Made by a program: the position numbers and the translations under genes
The notes under the pieces: model-generated
Seen by the model: only the letters and a program-made list of their open reading frames with translations
Database searches by the model: none
What the model was told of the DNA's origin: nothing
In this document: piece after piece, positions 33,913 through 42,207 of the stretch
Layout: every line of letters begins with the position of its first letter
Position numbering within the stretch: position 1 is the first letter of the stretch
Origin: Betaproteobacteria bacterium
GTDB taxonomy: Bacteria > Acidobacteriota > Terriglobia > Acidiferrales > UBA7541
Assembly (NCBI GenBank): GCA_903970165.1
Contig: CAJCHZ010000052.1
Location: forward strand, 62,001 to 126,000
Length of the DNA stretch: 64,000 nt
Reading direction: 5' to 3'

Positions 33913-34501
33913 TTGCTGCCGGGCTTCGGCCAAGCCGCGAGCTATTTTAATTTGGGAAATTCGCATTGGCGATTGATTGCTCTCGACACATCATGGTGTG
34001 AGCGCAATGGGAATACACCTGCGAGTTCATGGGGCGAGCTGGCCGACAGTCAGCTTGCGTGGCTTCAAAGGCAGATACAACATGCTCAATCCTTTTCCCC
34101 GCCAGCTCGAATCATCCTCTTAACTCACCATCAAATGTTTTCAGCGTTCGATGGAGATGACTTAGGCCAATACTTGCGCCCTCAATTAAAGCCTTATTTG
34201 GACAATGGAAATTTCTACGCTTGGTTCTGGGCCACGAGCATCGCGGAATCGTGTATGCCCCGAACTCGACTTATAATTTCAAGGCGCGTTGTATTGGGCA
34301 CGGCAGCTTTCCCTACGCGCCTTCTACTGACACACCTGCTCACGCCGCGCAGTTTCCAATTACATGGCGGGAAAACCGCTGCGAACCAAGTAACGCATGG
34401 TACGGCGTGCGCGGCTATGCCATGTTAAATTTTGCAGGCAATGCTTTGAGCGTCGATTACGTAGACCAACAGGGGCAGAAGGCTTTTTCGGAGAACTTGT
34501 A
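33913..34501 (+). pseudogene. Truncated and frameshifted metallophosphoesterase gene
   Basis: The first part reads ASYFNLGNSHWRLIALDTSW and then ARIILLTHHQMFSAF, typical of the C-terminal half of calcineurin-like metallophosphoesterases. A frameshift occurs near 34222. The next frame continues with the family's VLGHEHRGIVYAP and NFKARCIGHGSFPYAP, ending at 34501. The N-terminal half, with the first metal-binding motifs (DxH, GD, GNHE), is missing upstream. So the gene has lost its 5' end and carries at least one frameshift. Codon quality is otherwise good, which suggests fairly recent decay. Confidence 0.75.
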
Positions 34502-34657
34502 GCGAGAACCCCCTGTGCGAGTCTTAACTTACGGGTAGTGAAGTACCAAAACCGGATTGCTAAATAATCCGGAGGCGGGGTAACCAACCCCAACACCTAT
34601 CAACATTTCTGAAAACACTTTGCCTGACGCTGCCATACGCCCCGACCGGGACGGTCC

Positions 34658-34897
34658 TTATCCCACCGCCTTCTTCGCCTGCGCTTTCAACTTCGCCCAT
34701 CGCTTCTTCGCGGCCTTGGAAATCTTCTCTCTTCCGGCAGCCGACAGCACGCGCTTCTTCACTTTGACCAGTTCGCGGCCTGCTGAATTCCCGAGTGCCT
34801 TCCCCGCTGCTCGTACACCATCTAACTGGTGCTGTAACTTCCCTAATTGTTTTTCTAGCTTCCGCTCTTCACGTTTGATTGCCGCAAGAATGTTCAT
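34658..34897 (-). CDS. Small Lys/Ala-rich basic protein
   Basis: This 79-residue protein has a coiled-coil start (ILAAIKREERKLEKQLGKL) and a strongly basic tail (KISKAAKKRWAKLKAQAKKA), which resembles DNA-binding Lys/Ala-rich tails. The ribosome binding site GGAGGAT lies just upstream of the ATG on the minus strand. I cannot assign a function; nucleoid or nucleic-acid binding is a guess from composition. It lies in the decayed accessory region but its frame is intact. Confidence 0.55.
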   Translation of the reverse strand: MNILAAIKREERKLEKQLGKLQHQLDGVRAAGKALGNSAGRELVKVKKRVLSAAGREKISKAAKKRWAKLKAQAKKAVG

Positions 34898-35050
34898 TCA
34901 AATCCTCCACATGAAAATCTAACTCAACTGGGTGGCGATAACTAGGTCGTGCTCGAAATGACAAGTAACCGGGACTCTCAGGCATAGCCGGGAGTGTCGT
35001 GTCGGAGCGCGTGCTGTCCGGCCGATAACTCCGTTGCCTTGCTCGTGGGA

Positions 35051-35251
35051 CTACTTAATTCCCATTTTGATTACGGCTATATTCGCGATGATGCCTATCA
35101 CTAACGCAAGCAAAATTCCGACGTAGACGTAATTTCGTTGCGCCACTCTTCGTTCATAAATTTTACTGAAATCTGCCCACGAAAAGACGCAAGAAGGGTA
35201 AAGATAATTTCCAAGAAGACGGATTCCGATTAAAGAGATGAAAGATATCAA
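35051..35251 (-). CDS. Possible small membrane protein
   Basis: A frame of up to 66 residues ends in a clear membrane segment (YVYVGILLALVIGIIANIAVI). The only start is a TTG without a convincing ribosome binding site, and a second frame upstream reads equally well. It may therefore be the 3' part of a broken gene. Confidence is low. Confidence 0.3.
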   Translation of the reverse strand: MISFISLIGIRLLGNYLYPSCVFSWADFSKIYERRVAQRNYVYVGILLALVIGIIANIAVIKMGIK

Positions 35252-35321
35252 ATGGAAACCCTATCATCCAACCGAGAATAGAGACTGTCGGAAGGAATCG
35301 GTGGTCATTGATGTCTTGTTC

Positions 35322-35983
35322 CTACAAAGCAATGGCTTTGATGGCGTCAAGTTGGGCACCTGAAGGGGACCGGACAGCATCTGCGACCAAAGTGAGTTGT
35401 GGACGTGCGATGGTAGCGTGCATAAAACCGAGAATTGATAATGCGTAGATAAGATACGTCATCAGCGAAAACCATAGACTCCCCGACCGGAAGGACTTGT
35501 GAACGGCTGCACACTTGACCTTTGTTATTCGGTCTTCGAGTTCCGAAGCCGTGACCAACACCCAATCCCTAACACCGCCCTTCACGAAGTAGACGATTGA
35601 CGATTGACCGGGTGTCGTCTTCTTCTCTCACGTTCGTAAAGCGAACCACAACCGATACCTTCGATTCAAAGTGTTCTGATTCAGCGCCGTCATCAACTGT
35701 GACGTAAAGCCTTACGATTTGCTTCGGTCCCGCGTTTTCTAATGACAAGAGTTCTTCTACTGTCGAGCATTCGGTGACAGTGCCGTTCTGATATTTCAAT
35801 TCAAGCCGGAGCGTTGGCACTCCAGCGGGAACTTCTTTTGTCGAGCACATGCACTCGAAACTGCAGATTAAACTGTTGGTCAGCTCTCTTATCTTCAAAA
35901 TACGAAGTTAAATATGTACCTGCGATTGCTCCGATGAACGCTAAGATTCCTGCCACGGCTGCTGCTTTCACTTCTTGCTTCAT
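35322..35983 (-). pseudogene. Membrane protein gene broken by frameshifts, one a 7-bp duplication
   Basis: The N-terminal piece has a membrane segment (KAAAVAGILAFIGAIAGTYL). A shift near 35860 leads into a soluble region (GVPTLRLELKYQNGTV...VRLYVTVDDGAE). This breaks at 35592-35605, where the heptamer GACGATT is present twice in tandem; removing one copy joins the frame to VKGGVRDWVLVTASELEDR and the final membrane segment (LWFSLMTYLIYALSILGFMH). The start (ATG 35983) has an AAGGAGC ribosome binding site. The original product was about 215 residues with two membrane spans. Function unknown. Confidence 0.65.
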
Positions 35984-36103
35984 TCAGCTCCTTCCCTGAC
36001 GTTAAATTCGGCACGAAGGGTATACCCGAGGGAAGTTACTCACGCAATAACCCGCTCCGTGCTATCCTCCCACCAATCCGATGTGGCAAAAGGAGTCCCC
36101 ACC

Positions 36104-37036
36104 ATGAAGCGTCTTCTGCACCTGCTTATCGTTTGCTTTTTGTGGATTACCGCCGCTTCCGCTCAAACGGCAGTGGTCAAACGCAATGTCAATTTGCGCT
36201 CGGAGTCATCGACCAGCAGCGACATCATCGAGACTCTCAAACCCGGAGACCAACTCAATCTGGTGTCCACTACTAAGAGCAACGGCTTCTATCAAGTGAC
36301 CACGTCTGATGGTCAAAAAGGCTGGGTGTGGGCAAGGAACATAAAGATTCTGGGGGCGTCGCCAACTCCCACGCCATCTCCCGCTCCGAATCCGTCTACG
36401 CCTACACCGCCCCCATCGTCCAACCTTTTTTCGCAGCTCATGAATGCGAGAAAGAGTCCGACCCCGCAGCCGCTCATTATCAATGGAACCCAAGTTTGTG
36501 GGCCAACTGGCGACGCTACCAACCCAACGGCTATCGCTCTTAATACTAATAAGAACCGGACTGATATGCCGGGCGACTCTGATTACGTAGACGTACGCTG
36601 GAACGATTTGGCGAATCTTCCGTCGAACCGCGCAACTGATTTCGTCTCGGCCCCCGTTCGAGTGATTGGCTTCTTGTCACATAAAATCAATGTCGAAAAT
36701 ACTGGAAACGGAGAATCAACGAACTGCCACAAAACTGCTGACGATGAAGTGGATTGGCACATTTATCTCACGGAAGCCTCGAACCAGCCGATTAGCAAGG
36801 CAATCATCATTGAGACTACTCCTCGAACTCGGCCTATGCACTCATGGACGACGAGCATGTTAGGAGCACTCGTCAATTCGTCGAATCAGGTTCGTGTCAG
36901 CGGTTGGCTGATGTACGACTCAGAGCACATCAATGTAATTGGCACACAGAGGGCAACAGTTTGGGAAGTGCATCCCATTACAAAGGTCGAGATTCAATCG
37001 AACGGGCAGTGGGTAGATATTGAAAATCAGCCTTAG
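36104..37036 (+). CDS. Secreted protein with bacterial SH3 domain
   Basis: This 310-residue protein has a signal peptide (to ASAQ, about residue 21). A bacterial SH3b domain follows (about 22-85; VKRNVNLRSESSTSSDIIETL...GWVWARNIKIL), then a Pro/Thr/Ser linker and a C-terminal domain of unknown family (about 130-310) with WHIYLTEAS and VRVSGWLMYDSEH. The ATG at 36104 has AAAAGGAG upstream; the frame extends further 5' but without a better start. SH3b domains often bind peptidoglycan, so envelope attachment is likely. It is one of the few intact genes in this stretch. Confidence 0.78.
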   Translation: MKRLLHLLIVCFLWITAASAQTAVVKRNVNLRSESSTSSDIIETLKPGDQLNLVSTTKSNGFYQVTTSDGQKGWVWARNIKILGASPTPTPSPAPNPSTPTPPPSSNLFSQLMNARKSPTPQPLIINGTQVCGPTGDATNPTAIALNTNKNRTDMPGDSDYVDVRWNDLANLPSNRATDFVSAPVRVIGFLSHKINVENTGNGESTNCHKTADDEVDWHIYLTEASNQPISKAIIIETTPRTRPMHSWTTSMLGALVNSSNQVRVSGWLMYDSEHINVIGTQRATVWEVHPITKVEIQSNGQWVDIENQP

Positions 37037-37237
37037 GTCGGGGGTAGAGAATGACTTTCCCAGCACGCCATTCCGCATCCACCGACATCGGCACCAAAGC
37101 ACCAAAGGCCGTCGCGCGATTCCGGTCGCTATCGGGGTCGCCCTGTTGAGCGCGACGGTGTTCGGTGAAAAAGTCCCCAACTTGTTCAAAGACTTGGTGA
37201 AGATTTTCGGCGGTTAGATTCGACACTAAGGAGCTAT

Positions 37238-37826
37238 ATGCGATTCTCACGCGCTGCAAGTGTCTCGCTACTTCTTCTCGCATGCGGTTTTCCACTGAAG
37301 GCCCAGAAACCGGAAACACACTTTCCGACCGACGACAAGATTAAGCTCGTGCTGACTCAGACCGCTCGCGCCATCAGCCAATACAAACCGCTCCTCGATA
37401 TGGAAGAAAAGATGCTCGGTAAGGAAGGTGCCGATGCAGTCGCAAAGGACCGCGACCTCGTCAAAAGCATCGAAGTAGCCATCGCTGGTTTCGGAAAAGA
37501 ACCCAAGCATTTAATGGTCCGCTCGGCTTTGCCTTCTTCGAGTGGCTAGACGATGCTAGTCGAAACGCCTACTTTGTTCGAACAGCGCATCGAACGACAT
37601 CGCTATGAGTATAATTTCGGGAGACAAAACAAGGGCCGATTCAGATTTTCAGTTGCAACAAGGCTGTTCCAATGCCTCGACGCTGCTTTACACCGTAAGT
37701 GAGAACGCGGGTGCGCTTTACACGCGATTCGTTGAGGCGGAAGCGAAGTTAGCCATATATGGCGCGCAGGTCGCAACTAAATGTACCGACATCTTAAAAA
37801 AGAATAGTCCTCCGCAGAAGCAGTGA
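37238..37826 (+). pseudogene. Secreted protein gene with two frameshifts
   Basis: The first frame starts with a signal peptide (ASVSLLLLACGFPLKAQ) and runs to about 37505. The next segment reads well in another frame (FNGPLGFAFFEWLDDASRNAY). From about 37575 a third frame continues (SNSASNDIAMSIISGDKTRAD) and ends TDILKKNSPPQKQ at 37826. Joined together these give a secreted protein of about 195 residues with a few Cys residues. The family is unknown. Two frameshifts make it a probable pseudogene. Confidence 0.6.
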
Positions 37827-37992
37827 TTCCTTGTAGGCCCTTTTATGTTTTGGCCGAGAACTTAACTAGAATTGCGGGATTACTCCGTCTCTACTCAGCA
37901 GTGCCTGGTTCTTTTCCCTTCGAACGATTTTCAAGACCCCGAGCAACCACGTAAGCCGTACCAGTGAGCGTATGGGAGAGGATTAAACGTCG

Positions 37993-37998
37993 TATAAT
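37993..37998 (+). promoter_or_regulatory. Candidate -10 box for the DUF1801 gene
   Basis: A perfect TATAAT lies 31 bases before the ATG at 38029. No good -35 box is seen, so this is a tentative promoter. Confidence 0.35.
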
Positions 37999-38028
37999 CT
38001 CGTGCGGCGCAACCGGGGAGCAGAACGT

Positions 38029-38448
38029 ATGAACGTGCAAGAACGAATCAAGAAGTATATTACCAGCCAACCGGAGCCAAAACGCAGTGACCTGCGAGAG
38101 TTGCATCGGCTCACACTTCAAGTGTCACCAGAATGCAAATTATGGTTCTTCGATGGTAAAGACAGCAAGGATCATACTGTTTCCAACCCTACGATTGGAT
38201 ATGGATTTTACACAATAAAATATGCCAATGGAAAAAGTAGAGAGTTGTTTCAAATTGGCGTGAGCGGAAACAAAACCGGAATCTCTGTCTATATTCTCGG
38301 TCTCAAAGACAAGAAGTACTTAGCCAAAACGTATGGAAAAACACTAGGCAAAGCGAGCGTGACCGGATATTGCATTCGGTTTAAAGCTCTGAAGGATATA
38401 AACATCGATACCCTTGAAGCGGCAATAAGATATGGGCTAGGCGCTTAA
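38029..38448 (+). CDS. DUF1801-like protein
   Basis: The 139-residue protein looks like a DUF1801 member. The start has an ERIKKYITSQPEPKRSDLRELHRL helix region (given here in part), then the sheet GYGFYTIKYANGK and FQIGVSGNKTGISVYI. The tail IRFKALKDINIDTLEAAIRYGL is typical of the family. Its role is unknown. The ATG at 38029 has GGGAG eight bases upstream. The frame is intact although several neighbours are broken. Confidence 0.75.
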   Translation: MNVQERIKKYITSQPEPKRSDLRELHRLTLQVSPECKLWFFDGKDSKDHTVSNPTIGYGFYTIKYANGKSRELFQIGVSGNKTGISVYILGLKDKKYLAKTYGKTLGKASVTGYCIRFKALKDINIDTLEAAIRYGLGA

Positions 38449-38554
38449 CAACATCTCAAGACTTGCGCTGTCGAATTCACGACTTTCGAATTGTTCTCCC
38501 CGTAAACACAGTAATCGGTAAAGTGGATTTTCAAGTTGCCGGTAGCCTAGGCCA

Positions 38555-39400
38555 CTACTCGGAGTGCGATGATTTATTCATCGCGTCGAACGCTGCGAGC
38601 GCCTCTTCTGGCCGGGCGCGGACCACAAAATCTTCCGTAAGATTGACCCAGCGAACCTTCCCGGACGGGTCGATAAGGAATTCCGCTGGTCGCGAGATGT
38701 CTGCACCGTCGTGCCGACCGTGCAGGTGTACCAAGTCCCACCTGCGAATCACATCCTCCTGCGCATCCGAAAGAATCGGAAACGTGTAGCCCTGCGACCG
38801 GCGCAGGTTTTCGGAATCCTCGGGAGAATCCACACTGATGGCCATCACTCGAATTTTTCTTGCATCGAATTCCGGCAGGGCCTGCTCGAAACTCCGCAAC
38901 TCGGAGTTGCAGAACGGTCACCAATATCCACGGTAGAAAATCAAAATCACCCCGGCTGTGCTGGCCGCGCTCGTCGCGGCGCGGGTTGCACTGTCTGGAG
39001 TGAACCGAGAATTCAACGTCCCCGTTAAACTCACTGGATGGTTCTGCGAATCCGGTAACGTGAAGTCTGGTGCTGTCTGGCCCACCTGCGGCGCGCTGTG
39101 CGAAGGGGGTAGCACATGCCGCGCACCGATAAAAATTCCGTAGAGGAAAAATCCGCTGAATGCCAATGCTAGCACCGCAAGGACACTGCCGAAAATTTTG
39201 CCGCGAAACAGGTCAGAATATCGGAATGCTCGCACAAGCCCCAAGGCGAGCAACACCAACCCGAGCGCAATCATCGGCAGGTTCGCCCACGGAAAATCGC
39301 GAAGCGCGGGGAAGCGAACAAAAAACAGCGGATAGCTAATCACTCCGAGGAAAACCAGCGACGTGCCTGTCCACACCGCCCAGTTCCATTCTCGTTTCAT
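38555..39400 (-). CDS. Membrane-anchored peroxiredoxin-like protein, probable selenoprotein (in-frame UGA at active site)
   Basis: Read through one in-frame TGA (38918-38920), this is a 281-residue protein. Three membrane segments (about residues 8-95; VFLGVISYPLFFVRF, MIALGLVLLALGLV, LALAFSGFFLYGIF) precede an AhpC/TSA peroxiredoxin-like domain (about 115-281). The active site reads FYRGYW-U-PFCNSEL, where homologues have Cys at U, so the UGA replaces the catalytic Cys of a CxxC motif at residue 161. Both sides are in the same frame and well conserved: AISVDSPEDSENLR and GYTFPILSD follow. A hairpin starts two bases after the UGA. The start at 39400 follows GGGGAGAGG. The alternative is a nonsense mutation in a decaying region, but no other lesion is present. 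sel genes are not in the window. Confidence 0.75.
38891..38915 (-). promoter_or_regulatory. Candidate bacterial SECIS hairpin
   Basis: Immediately after the in-frame UGA the mRNA can form an 11-pair stem (three G-U) with a CCG triloop. Arms are 38915-38905 and 38901-38891. The loop G is about 16 bases after the UGA. Position and size fit a bacterial selenocysteine insertion element, but the loop has its G in third position and not first or second, so the match is not perfect. Confidence 0.5.
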
Positions 39401-39743
39401 CGCTAACACCTCTCCCCGCTCCACTCCATGTATGACTTCCAATCTGTCTGTCCGGGAGCGTGGATTTGAAACTTGTACCCTTGAGTCTAGCCGAGGATGC
39501 TATTTCGTGAGGAGTTTTTCGTGCCACGCGGCAAAGCGAAAGAGTGCGTGAAACAGGATTATGCTGTCTTCGGCTTTTTAGGAATTGGTATTCCTTACAA
39601 ACGTGGTAGGCAAATTCTTTGTCGCGGTCGGCCTCGTATTTTCTCTTCATTTCTTCGAGGGAATCACCGAGGAGCGCACCTGACGGTTTAGACTTCCAGC
39701 CACAGCCAGAGCAGCCGAAGCCCCTGAAACTTCGGGCTGTCAA
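39336..39743 (-). pseudogene. Possible remnant of a small zinc-ribbon-like protein
   Basis: The first 56 residues (FGCSGCGWKSKPSG, then SLEEMKRKYEADRDKEFAYHVC) resemble a family of small proteins with a CxxCGW motif and a later C-terminal Cys. Beyond that the frame loses character and overlaps the start of the peroxiredoxin-like gene. The start is TTG with no good ribosome binding site. It may be a 5'-truncated or frameshifted gene. Low confidence. Confidence 0.3.
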
Positions 39744-40026
39744 CCCAGTCTAACCTGCGCGGCATCGCCGCATTATAAGCGACCGTCAGGTCGGTCAAGC
39801 GGTCGGAACCACGAAATAAACCTCAGGTATTCACCTGATTTTAAGCGACATCGGGCCTTGTATTATTTACTCGGTTGTCCGTATTTGAGATTCGAGAAAG
39901 ATAAAAAGAAGAGTAATCTAAAGGACTTATTATCTTGATCAGTTTGGTAAACAGCGTGCCTCATTACTTAGTTGAGTCTAGCCAGAACTCGGTGGCGCTC
40001 AAACGCTAAAGCGCACTGGAAGGAAT

Positions 40027-40212
40027 ATGAATCGCGAGTACGATGCTTTCGAAGTTTTGCCGGACGGTACCCTCATGTGGAAAGCCTCGGTCAAAGGCCA
40101 TGAAGACGCCATTAAGAAGTTGAAAGAAATTGCCAAAAGCAACACAAACGAATTTCGATTGTTGCATCTTCCCACCAAGACAGTCATTGCCACGATAAAC
40201 GCGAAGACCTGA
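40027..40212 (+). CDS. Small conserved hypothetical protein, 61 residues
   Basis: The protein begins NREYDAFEVLPDGTLMWKASV and continues GHEDAIKKLKEIAK and LPTKTVIATIN. I believe this short pattern recurs as stand-alone proteins in Acidobacteriota, but no function is known. A ribosome binding site GGAAGG precedes the ATG by six bases. The frame is intact. Confidence 0.65.
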   Translation: MNREYDAFEVLPDGTLMWKASVKGHEDAIKKLKEIAKSNTNEFRLLHLPTKTVIATINAKT

Positions 40213-40228
40213 TAGTCTCTTGACTGAC

Positions 40229-40435
40229 TTAAATTGGTCGCATCCGTGGGCCTTCGTACCGGAGGTCGCTTCCCAGATAGGTAGATGTGGTTTTGCAGTG
40301 TGGACATTCTAAGGCTTGTCCTTCTGCCGGAAACTCAGGCCTCACAGGAAGAAAATAATCAGCTAACGAGCTACTGATTTCAGAGTGTGGGAAGCTCTTG
40401 CGGCACTGCTTGCAGAAAAGAATCCATTTCGACAT
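40229..40435 (-). CDS. Small zinc-ribbon-like protein
   Basis: The protein has 68 residues with two Cys pairs (FCKQCRKSFPHSE near the start and ECPHCKTTSTY near the end), a likely zinc ribbon. Between them lie SLADYFLPVRPEFPAEG, which give it the look of a conserved small family. No function is known. The ATG at 40435 is preferred over an upstream in-frame ATG at 40450 by analogy, not by a strong ribosome binding site. It converges with the small gene at 40027-40212. Confidence 0.55.
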   Translation of the reverse strand: MSKWILFCKQCRKSFPHSEISSSLADYFLPVRPEFPAEGQALECPHCKTTSTYLGSDLRYEGPRMRPI

Positions 40436-40646
40436 CATCGAGCCCAGCAAACACTATGGGTTTCGGCCCTCGGTATAGGAATACAGCGATTCATGTACCG
40501 GAGATTTTCTGCGAACACACCCACCCGCATTATCGGAAATGTGGATTTCATCCTAAACCAACGCAAGTCCCGGTATAGAATTCCTCGGTTATGACAGAAC
40601 TTCGCGCACGGCGCTAAGAGTGCTCTGCCGCGCCTAAGGACAATTT

Positions 40647-41085
40647 ATGGAGACCATTGCTTCGGAGATGACGCATGCCGTGGAGACGAGCGCCAGTCCC
40701 GCCTTCGCTTGGAATTACTGGACAAACGTTGCTAATTGGGATGACCCACCAGCAATCTTTCAATTGGAAGGTCCGTTCGTCCCCGGGACTCGTGGGAGCA
40801 CGCGATTGCCGGGACAGGAGCCGCTGCACTGGTTCATTCGAGAGGTCACTCCGCCCAACGCGGCCACGATTGAGATGAGTTTCGACGGCGCTGCACTATC
40901 GTTTGAGTGGCGATTTGTAGGACTCTCCGATGGGAGAACCCGTCTCACACAGCGAATTGTCTTGAGGCGATAAGGCCGAAATGTACCTTTCGCAAGTGAA
41001 AACTGCGTTCACGTCTAACCCGCCTAACGCCTTGAATAAGCTCGCTACAGCAATGGCCAACGCCGCCGTTAACCACTTCCAATAA
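40647..41085 (+). pseudogene. SRPBCC family gene with a C-terminal frameshift
   Basis: The first frame gives a START/SRPBCC-type protein (FAWNYWTNVANWDDP, GEPLH-like PGQEPLHWFIREVTP, FEWRFVGLSDGRTRLTQRIVL) and stops at 40973. In the next frame the natural C-terminus continues without a gap: GDKAEMYLSQVKTAFTSN, then ALNKLATAMANAAVNHFQ, ending at 41085. So a single-base change near 40970 cuts off the last helix of about 37 residues. The fold binds hydrophobic ligands. It may be a recent pseudogene or give a truncated product. Confidence 0.7.
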
Positions 41086-41354
41086 TCATTGCGGGGCTAT
41101 ACAATCATTTCTCCCTTACCTCTTCTAATCCTCCGTTTCCTACCAAGAGGATTTATGAAACCAGCTTTAACCGTCTTGCACCTCCCGAGTTAGGGTCGGC
41201 CATTAACCCCACACGTGCGCAGAGTCGGAATCGAAATACGTCACGACCAACGGGCGCTGGGGCGGTCTACGGACCGACATGGATTCGGCGCGCTGAATTA
41301 TTCTCGCGTTTCCCTCGGAAGCCGGGTCACCGTGCAATCTGATAAATAAACCGA

Positions 41355-41567
41355 AAGAATCGTGCTCCGTGGGACTTGGAAAAGCTCTGGATGGGCCATG
41401 CGAATAAGCGTGTCACGGAGAAATATGCAGGGCAGTTGAAGGAAGATGTTGAGTGGAGAAAGGAAGTAGCGGAGAAAATAGGTCTCGGTTTTTCGTTACC
41501 AAAACTCCCAGTTGGGCAACTTGGGCAACCAAACCGAGAAAATAGCGATGTAGTGAAAGCGGCCTAA
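41355..41567 (+). pseudogene. C-terminal remnant of a tyrosine recombinase
   Basis: The frame reads RAPWDLEKLWMGHANKRVTE, then KYAGQLKEDVEWRKEVAEKI and GLGFSLPKLPVGQLG. The segment LWMGHANKRVTEKYA is the end of a phage-type integrase catalytic domain, with the histidine of the LGHxx box and the catalytic Tyr. The N-terminal two thirds, with the catalytic Arg and Lys, are absent. It ends 26 bases from the 3' end of tRNA-Asn, the usual place for an integrase of an island inserted at a tRNA gene. Confidence 0.72.
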
Positions 41568-41592
41568 CTGATTGCGGGACTGACAATTAAGT

Positions 41593-41667
41593 TGGCTCCC
41601 CGGGCTAGATTCGAACTAGCAACCCTTCGGTTAACAGCCGAATGCTCTACCATTGAGCTACCGGGGA
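41593..41667 (-). tRNA. tRNA-Asn (GTT)
   Basis: On the minus strand a complete cloverleaf is seen: acceptor TCCCCGG pairing with CCGGGGA, D arm GCTC...GAGC, anticodon stem TTCGG/CCGAA with loop CTGTTAA (anticodon GTT, Asn), and T arm GCTAG-TTCGAAT-CTAGC. CCA is encoded at the 3' end (41593-41595). An integrase remnant lies next to its 3' end. Confidence 0.97.
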
Positions 41668-42207
41668 ACAGGCAAGTTAGATCCTTAGTTTACAACACGA
41701 TGCACTAGCGTGCCACTCTCCCCACCAGTTGGGGTCCAACTTCGACCCAGCAGCGGCTTAGCTTTTGCCATCTCCGGAGCGTGATGCTAGCGCAACATCT
41801 TCGTATAGTGGCCGAGCTGGTCGGTGGCCTTCTCCGTGATTTCCTTGATTTGTTCTGATTTCATTTCCGCTCTCCTGTGCAGGGATTTGGTTCCCTCACT
41901 TCGCGCCGGGGAACCAAAGGACCGCGTTCGCAGGAGAACGGAAGGCGCCGGAACGGGCAGGCAACCGGCGTGACACCGGGGTAGGGTGGCGCGACGGTGT
42001 GCCCCCGGGAAGGCGAGAACAAATGGGAGGCAATTGGTGCCGCGCTGCCGCGCGGAGATGAACGTTAGTGGATCGCTTGCGAAGTCAGGCAGAAATGGAA
42101 GAGAACTGGCCCAAGCTCAGCAAGGTCTGAACCGCGGAATTGATTTCTCTCTCGTGAAAAGGAGCGGGTATGTCGAGCGTGTAGTTTCTGGTCCAAAAAA
42201 ACGGAGT
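41668..42207. other. Gene-poor region between tRNA-Asn and the AbiE locus
   Basis: Apart from a 25-codon remnant (41787-41864) and a hairpin with perfect 10-bp arms (TTTGGTTCCC at 41886-41895 and GGGAACCAAA at 41909-41918), I see no gene here. The sequence is GC-rich and looks like the flank of a mobile element. Confidence 0.4.
41787..41864 (-). pseudogene. Possible N-terminal remnant of an ArdC-like gene
   Basis: A 25-codon frame (MKSEQIKEITEKATDQLG, then HYTKMLR and a stop) follows a GGAGAG ribosome binding site on the minus strand. The start resembles the first helix of ArdC-type antirestriction proteins carried by mobile elements. It is too short for a firm call. Confidence 0.25.

Noticed and set aside
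37037..37237. Short frames between the SH3 protein and the next secreted-protein remnant (both strands)
   Set aside because: A plus-strand frame ends NLFKDLVKIFGG with one hydrophobic stretch, but it has no good start and no family pattern. The opposing minus-strand frame is equally weak.
41593..41667. Direct repeat of the tRNA-Asn 3' end as the other attachment site
   Set aside because: I looked for the tRNA 3' sequence in the accessory region by eye and found no copy. It may lie outside the window or be too diverged.
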